Both the position numbers and the translations under genes were made by a program. Of a DNA stretch of 64,000 nucleotides, positions 31,710 through 42,578 are shown in pieces. Source of the DNA: Topomyia yanbarensis (taxonomy: Eukaryota > Arthropoda > Insecta > Diptera > Culicidae); NCBI RefSeq assembly GCF_030247195.1, contig NC_080671.1, positions 105,821,845 through 105,885,844 of the forward strand, given 5' to 3'. Within the stretch, counting starts at the first letter, position 1, and each line of letters starts with the position of its first letter. The notes under the pieces are model-generated. The model was not told the origin of the DNA, searched no databases, and was given only the letters and a program-made list of their open reading frames with translations.

Positions 31710-32016
31710 AAAAAAAAGATGGGTGGGTAATGTCTGCGACATAACCGGAGAGATGTAGAATACATAAGGAACACGTTCTTTAAATATTTTGATACTCATT
31801 GGAATTTTCGGACAAAAGGTGATTTGGGCGAGGAATATTTCAAATTATTCTTTACAAAAATGATGGTGGTCCTGAAAAGGACCGGTTTTGTTGGCGTTGT
31901 TGGCCTTGGTGAGGGAGATGGCTAACGATGAAATTAATTGTTAGCATGAGGAAGTCGCGTAGTACTGGCCAATGGAAGAACAGATAATAATTGATTCCTG
32001 AAAATCAATTTTTCTT
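31710..32016 (-). repeat. Block Q, copy 2
   Basis: Near-identical to 30412-30717, immediately outside the left arm of the inverted repeat. Confidence 0.85.
31868..31883 (-). terminator. Histone-mRNA-type 3' stem-loop
   Basis: Minus strand GGTCCTTTTCAGGACC, identical to 30570-30585. Confidence 0.8.
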
Positions 32017-32349
32017 TATTCATGTAAATTATACATACTTACAAATCTAACAGAAGATTCCTGATCATATTTCTGAATCATTAGTGCGAACATTGTGTAA
32101 TTTGGTTAAGTACAATGAAAGTTACAAACTTTCCAAACTCGACCTTCTGTTCCTTCAGAAATATTGAAATGGGGTGTCTATATTAAACCGTTAGTCGTGG
32201 TCACAATAAAAAAAGATGGGTGGGTAATGTCTGTCACATAACCGGAGAGTCGTGATTTCAATTCGAGACGTTAATTTAAATCTAATAATATTCAACAGAA
32301 TCACGTTTGAATGGGAAATTTTCAAATAATTCTCTATGGTAATAATGGT

Positions 32350-32365
32350 GGTTCTGAAAAGAACC
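32350..32365 (-). terminator. Histone-type 3' stem-loop of P2
   Basis: Minus strand GGTTCTTTTCAGAACC, a full consensus match, about 100 bases from a third GATGGGTGGGTAATGTCTG motif (32215). Confidence 0.85.
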
Positions 32366-32575
32366 TTTGGTATCGGCGTTGGTGTTGATGGTGATGCGCT
32401 GGATCGTTGGATATTTTTGGCATGATAGTTACGTGCCTGGCGAACTGTTTTGTAGCCTCGAACAAAACGACAAGACTGGCTTCTTCGGGTACCATTACGG
32501 CTGAACTTTATAAGCTTAGCTCGACTTTGAAATCTTGCACAATCTCACGAATCAGACACTAGTAGGGCCATTTTG
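32366..32575 (-). pseudogene. Histone H3-derived pseudogene P2, C-terminal half
   Basis: Minus strand reads CLIREIVQDFKVEL, a stop, SSAVMVPEEASLVVLFEA, then VTIMPK and a diverged end. The canonical blocks are [35 protein letters not shown] and VTIMPKDIQL. This is the only copy keeping the VTIMPK segment. The N-terminal half is missing and small deletions are present. Followed by a perfect stem-loop. Confidence 0.85.
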
Positions 32576-32896
32576 TTTGCTACTAGCACGGAGCTGCACA
32601 AAAAAACCATTTAATGCAGTTAGTTCACGGGGGCTGCCAAAAAGCTTGAATATAAGCATGCGACTTCAACGTTTCTCTTAAACACATGCAACAACACATT
32701 CGTTTTGGTAATACTGATAATAACAGTAGAAAGGAATGGAAAAGCAGTGCACGAAACGAGCGAGAGGATAATTTAAATTTTTGTTCCGTGTGCAAGCTAC
32801 TTCTTTCCACACAACGTATTATGTTGCTTGTTGAAAATTTGCTACACACCTTAAAATGAAAGTTTCAGTTTAACTCTCACTAGAACACAATTGATT

Positions 32897-32912
32897 GGTC
32901 CTGAAAAGAACC
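32897..32912 (-). terminator. Histone-type 3' stem-loop of P3
   Basis: Minus strand GGTTCTTTTCAGGACC, a full consensus match. Confidence 0.85.
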
Positions 32913-33235
32913 GTTGCTTTTATTGTAATTTACGCCCACTCCCACAAACCGACCAAGTAGGCATCACTGGCTTCATTACGGCTGAGTTTTGTAAGCGTAG
33001 CTCGACTTTGAAGTAATACACAACCTTACGAACCAGACGCTGGAATGTTAGCCAGCGGATTAGTTGCTCCGTTGCCCTCTAGTTGGGGCGAAATACTAGC
33101 ACGGCGACAGTTCCTGATCGGTAGTTGGTTGCGATGGGCCACCAGTAGCTGGGGCACTTTTGCGGACCGTCATCATCGCCAACTGCTTTCCTCCGGTGGA
33201 CTGGCTGCTTGCTAGTACTTGAACGAATACGAATG
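32913..33235 (-). pseudogene. Histone H3-derived pseudogene P3
   Basis: Minus strand starts SSTSKQPVHRRKAVG (N-terminal tail region), continues through a KCPSYW/SAPATG-type block in a shifted frame, then IRWLTFQRLVRKVVYYFK (canonical IRKLPFQRLVREIAQDFK), LRLQNSAVM and, after another shift, EASDAYLVGL. It retains most of the H3 length but has several frameshifts. A TATA-like TATATGAA lies upstream (about 33260-33270). Confidence 0.8.
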
Positions 33236-33815
33236 ATGAGAAAAACCGACCGACCAATATTCATATATGAAAACACGAGAAAGCACTACTATCGCTCTCC
33301 CGCTCGTTTTCGTGCCATTCCTGTGCCTTTCCTTTCCGTTCGGCTACCAATACTAGCATAACCAAAACGAATATTCTGTCTTTCCATCGCCTTCAATTTA
33401 GTGGCCAGTGCTAGCAAACTTGCATGTTCAGTTTTTCAATAACAACATTTTCAATATTTTCAAAGAATGTTGCAGATTTGAAAAGAAGGAAGGAGAATAT
33501 TCTATTCTGCATATTCTATATTTTATCAATACTAGAGAGGATCAATAAAATAATTCAAATTGTTATAGCGACATGCAATTGTGGCAACACTGGCCATGAG
33601 ATGGTGGGAGAACACGCACATTCGTTTTAGTTATGATTGTAGTAGCAGCAGAAAGGAATGGAAAAGCAGTGCACGAACACGAGCGAGAGAGGATAATTTA
33701 AATTCTCTTTCTTTCTTTCCACACATCGTATTTCTTATATAGCTTTCTGAAAATTATTTGTTATACACCATAAAATGTAAATTTCAGTTTAACTCTTATT
33801 AGAACACAATTAATT

Positions 33816-33831
33816 GGTCCTGTAAAGAACC
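33816..33831 (-). terminator. Histone-type 3' stem-loop of P4
   Basis: Minus strand GGTTCTTTACAGGACC, identical to the P1 stem-loop. Confidence 0.8.
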
Positions 33832-33849
33832 GTATATTGTTTTATTGCG

Positions 33850-34085
33850 GGAGCATAATTCAGACGCACTCCCCGCGGACACGGTGAGCCCGTTTAACTC
33901 TTATTAGAACACAGATTAGTTTCTCTGTTGCCCTTTAGTTGGGGCGAAATTCTTGCAGGTCGACAGTTCCTGATCGGGTTGCGATGAGTCACCAGTAGCT
34001 GGGGCACTTTTTCCGCCGTCGTCATTGCCAACTGCTTTCCTTCGGTGGACTGGCTGCTTGCTAGTGCTTGAACGAATACGAATGA
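33850..34085 (-). pseudogene. Histone H3-derived pseudogene P4, internally deleted
   Basis: Mirror of P1: the C-terminal RVRGECV-like end is present (33850-33880) and the N-terminal tail to about residue 50 (33920-34080). The helical core between them is replaced by a short duplicated stretch containing AACTCTTATTAGAACACA. The TATA/initiator mirror lies near 34095-34130. Confidence 0.8.
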
Positions 34086-34617
34086 TGAGAAAAACCGACC
34101 GACAGATACTTATATAATCGCGCTAATATGCACTACTATCGCTTTCTCGCTCGTTCTCGTGCCGTGCATGAGCCTTTCCTTTCCGCCCGGCTTCTAATGG
34201 CCTAACCAAAGGAATATGCCGTCTTTCCCCCACCAACTGCTCTCGTCAAGCAACCCAATGCGAATAACCATAGGAACAAACATGTAGTGGACCTATATAT
34301 AAACTTTTCATTATTTTATTGTTCGGTTGGTCCACCATTTTGACGGCTCTGTGCGGGATGGGCTGAAAATTTTCACTTTTCCGAGTCGTTTTCGAAAGAT
34401 TTTTCAAAACACAATTTTTTGTTATTAGTGCATGTTATACATACTTCAAATTTTAATACAGCATAGAGGAACATATTTGCAACAAATTGGCCTAAAAATC
34501 AAATCATTCTGTTAAGTATGATAAAAGTTATTAACGTTCAAAATCTGACGCGGCGCCGCAGCCGATATTTTGAAACGGGACCCCTATATTGAAAGCTTAA
34601 ATGTATTCTACATTAAA

Positions 34618-34867
34618 AAATATATTTTTATGCTTGCGTGTGCGTTGTAACTTGTTAATCCATGTTTACGGTGCTTTGTAGCTGCGTAGGGTAAAGAGCC
34701 TATTGGTTTTCATGTTTCATATTTCGGTTATATGTTTTTTATCAGTAAGGCATCTGACAACGTGCTTCTGTAGTTATTGCACTGTTCAGCAGCGTAGTGT
34801 TTTATATAGGAGAGTACACTCAGGTTTTTACGCGGGTTTTGAAATTTACGCGGTTTTCATTAACGCG
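34618..34867 (+). repeat. Repeat C, copy 1
   Basis: TATTTTTATGCTTGCGTGTG to the start of a TACACTCAGG MITE end, recurring at about 36135-36400. The MITE here is truncated by repeat A' (junction near 34867). Confidence 0.8.
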
Positions 34868-36129
34868 TTTTGACATTAAAAATGTCTTACTCCACTATCT
34901 GGGGCTAGGTGTCATTCTAAAATCTAAACTATCTCCCATGTAACGAAACTATGTAAGGTTTGCACGCTTATAACTCCGATATTACTAGATGAAATTTAAT
35001 CATTCATACACCAACCGATTCAGAAACACCTAACTTAAATATTGGTAATAATTTAATATCTCCCCAATAAAAGTAGACTTTTGGAAATTGGTAAAATTAA
35101 AAAGTTCACGAAAAACGGGAAAATTACCATTCGTGAGGCAGATTTCTCAGACACAGCCGTCAAAAGAGGGCAGCTTAGTGACTCAATGAAAGACGAAAAG
35201 ACATAAATAGAAGCGACGCATGTCCGTTTAAATCAGTTGTTGCTCTTGTCTCATACGAACAACATCGTCTCCGGGCGATGCAATAAGCGCTATCGATTTT
35301 CGGCAACGTTGGCATTTGCACACACTCGCACCTATGTGACTAAACCATATACGGTTAGTTTATAAATAGAGGTGACGCGTACCCGTTTGAATCAGTTTTT
35401 GTTCTTATGTCGAACGGGTAAGATCATGGCTGCAGCGTGTGGGCACTACAATAAGCGGTAGACGCTATGCATTTTCGGCAGCGGTGGCCGTGTGCTGTTT
35501 TTTCGGGTACCAGCACGGTGTCACAGAATGATTTGCAAAGTGGGTGGGTGGGGTGGTTTGGATTTAATTCAATACGGTGTGTGCTGCTTAACCCATTATA
35601 TCCTAGCGTATGAAATTTCATACGCAGAACTATCCATCGTTTAACGCGTATTTACTGCAGAATGTTGGCATCTAACTGCTTTATTATTGCACTAATGGGA
35701 TCATTGCACCTCATATTTCATTAGGACACAAGACAACTGCTATTTTTTATAATTTTGTTTACATTTTCGAACGATGTATAGTTGGGGCAAATAACGGCTG
35801 AAAAGTCAGCAATACATTTAATTGAATTTTATTGTTGGAATTCGTGCCAATAATTCCATTATGTGACAAAACGTTCCTACAGGTGTAAAAGAAGTGTTGT
35901 TTATCAGAAAATCCGAAGAAATATGTCAAGCAACTTAAAATTTGTTGTTTTTATTTAAGCGTACGAATTTTTTTGCACGAGATATTTTCATTCTCAAAAC
36001 CATTTTAAGCGGTGATTTTATTTTTCCCAGAATCTTTGATGCATTTTTTGGTGGAATTGAGGATATCACTGCATTTGGCTCACTTTTTGAAACCCCTGGG
36101 TTATAATGGGTTAAGAGTGTTGCGTTTGA
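34868..36129 (+). repeat. Direct repeat A' (copy 2, carrying an insertion)
   Basis: Equal to 29675-30412 plus a 519-bp element and duplicated TTAA. The tandem TATA/TCAGT promoters are preserved. Confidence 0.9.
35592..36110. mobile_element. piggyBac-like MITE with visible empty site
   Basis: TIRs CCCATTATATCCTAG and CCCATTATAACCCAG are flanked by TTAA at 35588-35591 and 36111-36114. The paralogous copy A (near 30395) has a single TTAA at this place, proving insertion. The TTAACCC start is piggyBac-like. 519 bp, no transposase. Confidence 0.95.
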
Positions 36130-36134
36130 ATAAA

Positions 36135-36337
36135 ATATATTTATTTTTATGCATGCGTGTGCGTTGTAACTTGTTAATCCATGTTTACGGCGCATTGTAG
36201 CTGCCTAGGGTAAAGAGCCTATTGGTTTTCATATGTTTCATATTTTGGTTATATGTTTTTTATCAGTAAGGCATCTGACAACGTGCTTCTGTAGTTATTG
36301 CACTGTTCAGCAGCGTAGTATTTTATATAGGGGAGTA
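36135..36337 (+). repeat. Repeat C, copy 2
   Basis: Second copy of 34618-34815, running into an intact TACACTCAGG MITE. Confidence 0.8.
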
Positions 36338-36470
36338 CACTCAGGTTTTATTACGCGGTATTTTTTACGCGAATTTTGAAATTTCCGCGGTTTTCATTTA
36401 CGCGTTTTTTTAAATTTAGGCGGTTTTCATTTGCACGGCCTGTATCCCCTGCGTAAAAAAAACCTGAGTG
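36338..36470. mobile_element. TA-flanked MITE with ACGCGG-rich interior
   Basis: TIRs CACTCAGGTTTT...ACGC on both sides with TA outside (36336-36337, 36471-36472). The interior repeats a TTTTACGCGGTTTTCATT motif. Truncated copies lie at about 34822-34867 and 37498-37559. Confidence 0.85.
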
Positions 36471-38907
36471 TAATTGCATCGGAAACAATCACATTCCCAG
36501 CAGAACTTTTTGTTTTCTAATTTCAAACACTTTTGTTTCGTACTGTACACAACGGAAAATTTTAAAACAGAACTTACCGTCCCAGCAGCAGTTTTGGCGG
36601 GTGTTCTTTTTCGATTCAAATTCAAGCCATGTCTTAATCGTTACTGGACTTAAAATTGTTTTCCCAGTTTATCCAGTCAGAGTATCTGTCCTGCCCTATG
36701 TAGTTAAAACACAGTTCTAATTGCGTTTTAAAGTATACAACAAATTGAACGGTTAGGTATACTAAATTAAATTTTAAAATATATCTGTTTGAAATTATGC
36801 AACAAACCGCTGTACTGAAGATATAATTATGTCAGTCCTATTACCACATAAAACACCTATACAACATAAAACGCTGCAGAATTGGTTTAATAATACAATG
36901 TTTACACTACAGAGTTATAACACGTTTTAATAATTAGCAACAAGAGAAAATGTCACCAAGATAGCATAAAACCCGTTTTAACTGGTAGTGCGAACGTTGC
37001 ATAACAATGTAATTTATCAAATAATTTCATTTTTTTCACCACTAATCGATCAAGAAATACTTAACCTTAAGATTGTTTACTTAAGTTCATTAATACATTA
37101 TTGAAAATTTAAATGGAAAATGAAATTTCATATTTCATGAAGAATCTGTATATTTCCGTTGCTGGGCGTGGGCTTCCTCGTCACGGTTCTAAATATGGAA
37201 CTTTTCTTTTAAATATATTTTCTGGACAGACCAGCCTATTTTTACTAGATGGATTAGCCAAATAATGCCAATCACCTAGTGAGATACTTGATTAATTAAT
37301 AGATTACCGTTAAAAGACCTTCAATAAATTATGTTTTAATGGGGAGGGTATATAGCAAATTGTAACATAAAAAACAGGCGAGTGAGCAAGAACTTGAGTC
37401 GATATGTGTGATAGATAAAATACATTTGCACGCTCTTGAAAAAAGCTACATTTTTAATGTCACCGTGGTCGTGTCATGTACACAACCCTTTATTTTTTTT
37501 TTAAATTTACGCGGTTTTAATTTACACGGTCTGTATCCCCTACGTGAAAAATCTGAGTGTAATTGCATCGGAAACAATCACATTCCCAGCAAAACTTTTT
37601 GTTTTCTAATTTCAAACACTTTTGTTTCGTACTGCACACAACGGAAAATTTTAAAACAACTTACCGGCCCAGCAGCAGTTTAAGTGGGTGTCCTTTTTCG
37701 ATTCAAATTCAAGCCATGTCTTAAGCGTTACTGGACTTAAAATTGTTTTCCCAGTTTATCCAGTCAGAATATCTGTCCTACCCTATGCATTTAAAACACA
37801 GTTCTAATTGCGTTTTAAAGTATACAACAAATAGAACGGTTGAGTATACTAATTTAAATTTTAAAATAAATCTCTTTAAAATTATGAGACAAACCGCTGT
37901 ACTGAAGATATAATTATGTCAGTCCTATTACCACATAAAACACCTAGGGTGTTGAGCCCATTTTCGCCATGTTTCTATTATCACCCTACCCATTTGAAGC
38001 CGTTGGTTAGAGCAGTGTCTGCCATCTTCATTCAACGCATTGAGTCAAATGGTAGCGCAACAATAGGGGCACTCGATTAGAGTTTTCGTTGCGCTCAAAC
38101 ACGAGAATTTCACTGTTTTCAGCGCGTTTATGTCATTATATTGGTTCCTAACAACGAAGCAAAGCTGTTGATGTCATTTTTTTCGTATTCCATTGATTGT
38201 AGACCGAGAAATTAATGGATTAGTGAGGCACCCTGCTTAGTATGGTGAAAATAGGCACTTTACCCTATATAACATAAAACGCTGCAGAATTGGTTTAATA
38301 ATACAATATTCACACTACAGAGTTATAACACGTTTTAATAATTAGCAACACGAAAAATGTCACCAAGATAGCATAAAAACTCGTTTTGACTGGTAGTGCG
38401 CACGTTGCATAACAATGTAATTTATCAAATAATTTCATTTTTTCCACCACTAATCGATCAAGAAATACTTAAACTTAAGATTCTTTACTTAAGTTCATTA
38501 GCACATTATTGAAAATTTAAATGGAAAATGAAATTTCATATTTCATGGAGAATCTGTATATTTCCGTTGGCGGGCGTGGGCTTCCTCATCACAGTTCTCA
38601 ATATGGATCTTTTCTTTTGAATATATTTTCTGGACAGACCAGCCTATTTTTACTAGATGGATCAGCCAAATAATGCCAATCACCTAGTGAGATATTTGAT
38701 TGATTAATAGATTACCGTTAAAAGACCTTCAATAAATTATGTTTTGATGGGGAGGGTATATAGCAAATTGTAACATATGAAAACAGGCGAGTGAACAAAA
38801 ACGTGAGTCGATATGTGTGATAGATAAAATTCATTTGCACGCTCTTGAAAAAAGCTACATTTTTAATGTCACCGTGGTCGTGTCCTGTACACAACCCTTT
38901 AATTTTT
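36408..38907 (+). repeat. Tandem duplication of a 1.09-kb unit
   Basis: Unit D1 (36408-37497) and D2 (37498-38907) are near-identical; D2 is longer by a 319-bp MITE plus TA. The unit starts inside the TACACTCAGG MITE, so duplication followed that insertion. No coding region was recognised. Confidence 0.9.
37947..38265. mobile_element. TA-flanked MITE with visible empty site
   Basis: TIRs GGGTGTTGAGCCCATTTTC and GGGTAAAGTGCCTATTTTC, TA at 37945-37946 and 38266-38267. D1 has a single CACCTATACAAC at this place. Tc1/mariner-type target. Confidence 0.95.
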
Positions 38908-40030
38908 TTTATTTTCATTTGAGGTCCGGGCACACGGATTGAAGCGATGCGGGGTAGCCACGTTAGGCGCTATTATAATTTATTTTTTACATTACATCGG
39001 CAACAATGTCCGGCCATTAGGCAGAAGGATGCTAAGCACATAAAATCTGTCTGTAATTAAAATAATCTGTTCTATGACAATTTAATCAATAATGCATTAT
39101 AAAGTCTTGTGGAATGGAAACAATCATATTTTCTTCTTTCATATTCTTTCTCTACCATTTTGTCTCACCCTCTTCCACTATCTCTTACTTTTCTATTTTG
39201 TTCTACATTCTCTCTCTCTCAAAATCTAATTATTTCGCTAACTCAATTAATTCAAATCACTGATGTTTTATGCTTCTTTTTAATATGAGCTGTTCTTTCA
39301 AATTATATCCTGTGCATTCCACGACTTCTATCCAGCTAGTCAAATTACGGAAGTTGACCTAGATGACAATTCACATTCATAAAACATTGTATACAACTTT
39401 TACTAAAGTTCAATCTCTTTAATTCGATTACGGTAATTAAAGCGGATAACTTATTCTAGAAGTTGTCATTGTACATGCCACTAAGTTGCATTTTTTTTAG
39501 AAGGCATGAACAAAAACACTGTCGGATCAAATATTTCACCAGAAACACGCATAATTATTTATTTACTTTTTGAACTTTCTACCGCATGCAGCGAAGCCTG
39601 TGTGATGCGGCTTTGCCGCATAACCGAGGCCAAGGATCCGAAGTAGCGTAAAGCTGCTGAGGATGCGCCGGACGAGGTGGCCGCCGACCCGCCGTCGGAA
39701 GCGGCGGCCCCTCCCAAGCGAACTTGTGATCTACTCATTTGCCCGGATTATTCAAACATATGGGCTATTAATTAGTTTAAGTCCGACGGTAGCGTAGCGA
39801 TGTCGGACACCACCCTGATTGAAGCGATGTGGCGTAGCCACATGCGGCGTCCATTTTATTTTTTATTCCATGTAGTCAATAAATCAGTAGCGAGAAATGA
39901 GGTGTAAATATGCTAAACGTTATAATTTTAAGTTAAAAAAACTAAATAAATCACCCTTTATTGAAAACTGATCATTCTTTTCCGTTCCAACCACTTCATC
40001 TATCACTCTCTTTGGTTTATTTGTTCTAAT
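38908..40030. other. No gene; short direct repeat and GC-rich island
   Basis: ATTGAAGCGATG..GTAGCCAC..GGCG repeats at about 38938-38990 and 39817-39870. TGTCCGGCCATTAGGC at about 39007 resembles the outer end of the 29.4-kb array in direct orientation. A GC-rich patch (39590-39715) interrupts AT-rich DNA; its origin is unknown. Confidence 0.5.
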
Positions 40031-40253
40031 GGCCATTCAGCCTTTTGCATTCGGATGAATGACCATTCGGCCTAATGGCCATTAGGCCTAATGACCATTC
40101 GGCCTTATGTCCATTCGGCCTAATGACCATTCGGCCTAATGACCATTCGGCCTAATGACCATTCCGCCTTATGACCATTCGGCCTAATGACCATTCGGCC
40201 TAATGCCCTTCGGCCGAATGACCTTCGGCCTAACGGCCTTCGGCCTAATGACC
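40031..40253 (-). repeat. 16-bp tandem array, right (inverted relative to 29.4 kb)
   Basis: About thirteen units of ATTCGGCCTAATGACC. The outer end (GGCCTTCGGCCTAATGACC) is complementary to the start of the left array. Confidence 0.9.
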
Positions 40254-40266
40254 CAGCATCGTCTTA

Positions 40267-40597
40267 GTGAAGGTACCCAAAAAGGGTGACCTGACTGTTA
40301 GCGATAATTGGCGGGGCATCATGTTACTGTGTATCGTTCTCAAAGTTCTCTGCGCTGGTCGGCCACACTCTGCGCAGGGGCGGAAACGAAATCTGCAAGC
40401 AAGCGTTAGACTGGAACCCAGTAGGACATCGCAGCACAGGCAGACCCAGAGGCTCTTGGTGACGCAGCCTCAACAAGCAAATAAAAGAAGTCGCCGAAAG
40501 TTTGACCTGGCAGCAGGTCAAGGCGATGGCGGGCAACCGCCCAGGATGGCGATCTTTCACAACGACCCTTTGCACCACCAGGGGCGCGCAGGAATAA
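40267..40597 (+). pseudogene. LINE reverse-transcriptase fragment with the core deleted
   Basis: Starts KVPKKGDLTVSDNWRGI, the beginning of a LINE reverse transcriptase. After about 30 codons it jumps, with a frameshift, to a C-terminal region reading ALDWNPVGHRSTGRPRGSW, then IKEVAESLTWQQVKAMA and NRPGWRS, ending AQE-stop. These are the first and last parts of one type of LINE ORF with the catalytic centre missing. Clade uncertain (CR1- or RTE-like). It abuts the tandem array at 40253. Confidence 0.7.
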
Positions 40598-40740
40598 AAG
40601 TAGTAAGTATTCCACTGATCAGATAACCTTCGCTTCGATAAAACAAAATTCATGAATTCGAAGGACCAGTAAAAATACCGTTTGGCTTGCTGTTTCCTCT
40701 GTTATAGTTAATTACATTAAAAAATTGCTAACCTGACAAG

Positions 40741-41300
40741 GTGGGTTCGATTCAAAAAGATGACGTTTACAATGATTCCCCTTGCAGAGTCTCAGGACCA
40801 TATCTGATATGCTTTCGGATCAAAGATCTTCCGCTAAGTATCTCGAAACTTCGCTCAGATAATCTCAGATTTGTAATGGCCAGCCTAAAGAAAGTAATTG
40901 ACACTACTGGCGACAAATATTTTATGAAGGACCACCGTGTCTTCATGCCAGCCCACGAAGTTGAGATTGACTGTGCGGTTACCGATTCGGTTTTTCATGT
41001 GTGGACTACTGAGGCACGGGATTCGCTGTTTCAAGGACGTCTTGCTCCGGTGAGCGAAGATTTTGAATGCATAGGAAGGACGGAGCAAAATAGTATGTTC
41101 CTACAAACTCGTATCGGGTAACCTTTAGTGGAACGTATTTACGTCTTGTTAGATAAGACTCTACCTATTGTGGAGAGAGTCGAAATCATCGATTACGTTG
41201 CCCTCCCCCTCCCGTACAAAAAATGCCCGAATGCTTCAGATTGCGTTCCCTTGCAAGACGCTTTAAGCACGCTTTTTCAGAAATACTAATGAGAGTTACA
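40741..41300 (+). pseudogene. LINE ORF1 fragment (Gag-like)
   Basis: About 125 open residues (GPYLICFRIKDLPLSISKL..., VFMPAHEVEIDCAVTDS) followed by frameshifted VTFSGTYL, ERVEIIDYVALP and KCPNASDC pieces. The order, and the EVEID and FSGT motifs, match the N-terminal half of ORF1 at 13423, so it is a related but clearly different element, ending before any complete zinc knuckle. It could be ORF1 of the Loa-like element whose ORF2 is at 45281-46870, split by the mariner-like insertion; this is inference. Confidence 0.65.
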
Positions 41301-42576
41301 TCAAATACAAATATTTGTATTTGGTTACACCATTCTCCACGACAAACCATTTTGCTATCTTCGCTCAGGAATAGTTCAACTCCAACAATCCGCTTGGGGA
41401 ATATATCTGAGTGGGTCTGACAGGGCCGTGGCATGATCTTCTACTGCCTTTAGTGAGGCTCCACTTGTTTTGTGTCTCTTAGGTGTTTGCTTTTTTTAGT
41501 CTGACGTTCGCACAATAATTTAGTATTTACTTAGCGCACTTATTCTGACCTATTTCATACTAATCCACTTGTTCCACTGATTTTATAAAGGAGATCAAGA
41601 TTTCCGCCCCCCCCCCCTACGGGTAGAGGCCAACCGCACGCTGCGGACCTGACTAAACTACACTACACTAAAACCAAGGAGAAAAACATCTAAATTATCT
41701 ACACATCTCTCTATGTTTAAACTGAGAATCACCACCCAACCAACATTTGCAATAGTTTCAGCATCACTAATTGGTACAAGTTTACAAACTGCTCCAATCG
41801 TTTGACAACAAAGTTGACTCAGATAAAATGGAAATTGGCACAATCTGGTTAAACATACTTCGGAGGTACAATCCCCCCAGCAAAACTTTGTCCTACCCTT
41901 GATTAGTTTCCGAACAAACTTTGAAGCAATCGATTTATTTTCCTTCGCCCTCAAATCATTATTCTCTAACCCCACCACCGTCATCCATTCCCGGACAACC
42001 TACCGATCCTTGGTAAACAAAGGTAAAGTTTTACATTGACCGCCAGGCAATGTCAGGCCATTCTCGATGACACAATACTGAGCGGAAATCAATAAAAATA
42101 ATTGCAGTCGAAGGTACCAATTAAAATGTTTGACATACTATTCCCGCAAATGGCTTTATCTTGCTTTGCCTGATTTGGCTTGATTCGGCCACATTAAACC
42201 TTTGGAATGACTTTTCCAAGCTAGCTCGTTTCCACAATCATCATCATTTCAGTTCGTTTGTGGTCTTCTTTGTAGAAGGATTGAGTTTCGCATCGAGGTC
42301 GACCGGCAATTTCTGAATACATTTTGCAATGGTAGAAAAAAAAACAAATGCAAAAACTAGTCAATAGCGTCGTTCGAATGTAGCCTCCCAACCAATATGC
42401 TTCTGGGGAAGATCCGTATAATCAAACGTTTCTGTAGGTACCTAAGTAAATACCACTTAAGCTGCTATTGTGGTCTCTTTTCTTGTGATTTTACAAACAA
42501 TTAATTTTGGCTCTGGCCCTAGGATGCAAAATGCTGCCATCAAAATTGGCTCTCTTCTACCGGTTCCTTGTGTATA
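41301..42576. other. No gene recognised
   Basis: Includes an 11-base C tract near 41609. Short ORFs only. Confidence 0.4.
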
Positions 42577-42578
42577 TA

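Larger units (their letters stand above)
33735..34617 (-). repeat. Large inverted repeat, right arm
   Basis: Mirror of 30713-31709, shorter because the middle of its H3 copy is deleted. Confidence 0.9.

Noticed and set aside
29408..40276. CTTAGTG as proven TSD of the 10.8-kb array-bounded unit
   Set aside because: The right copy lies about 16 bases beyond the array and inside LINE-derived sequence, so a chance 7-mer match cannot be excluded.
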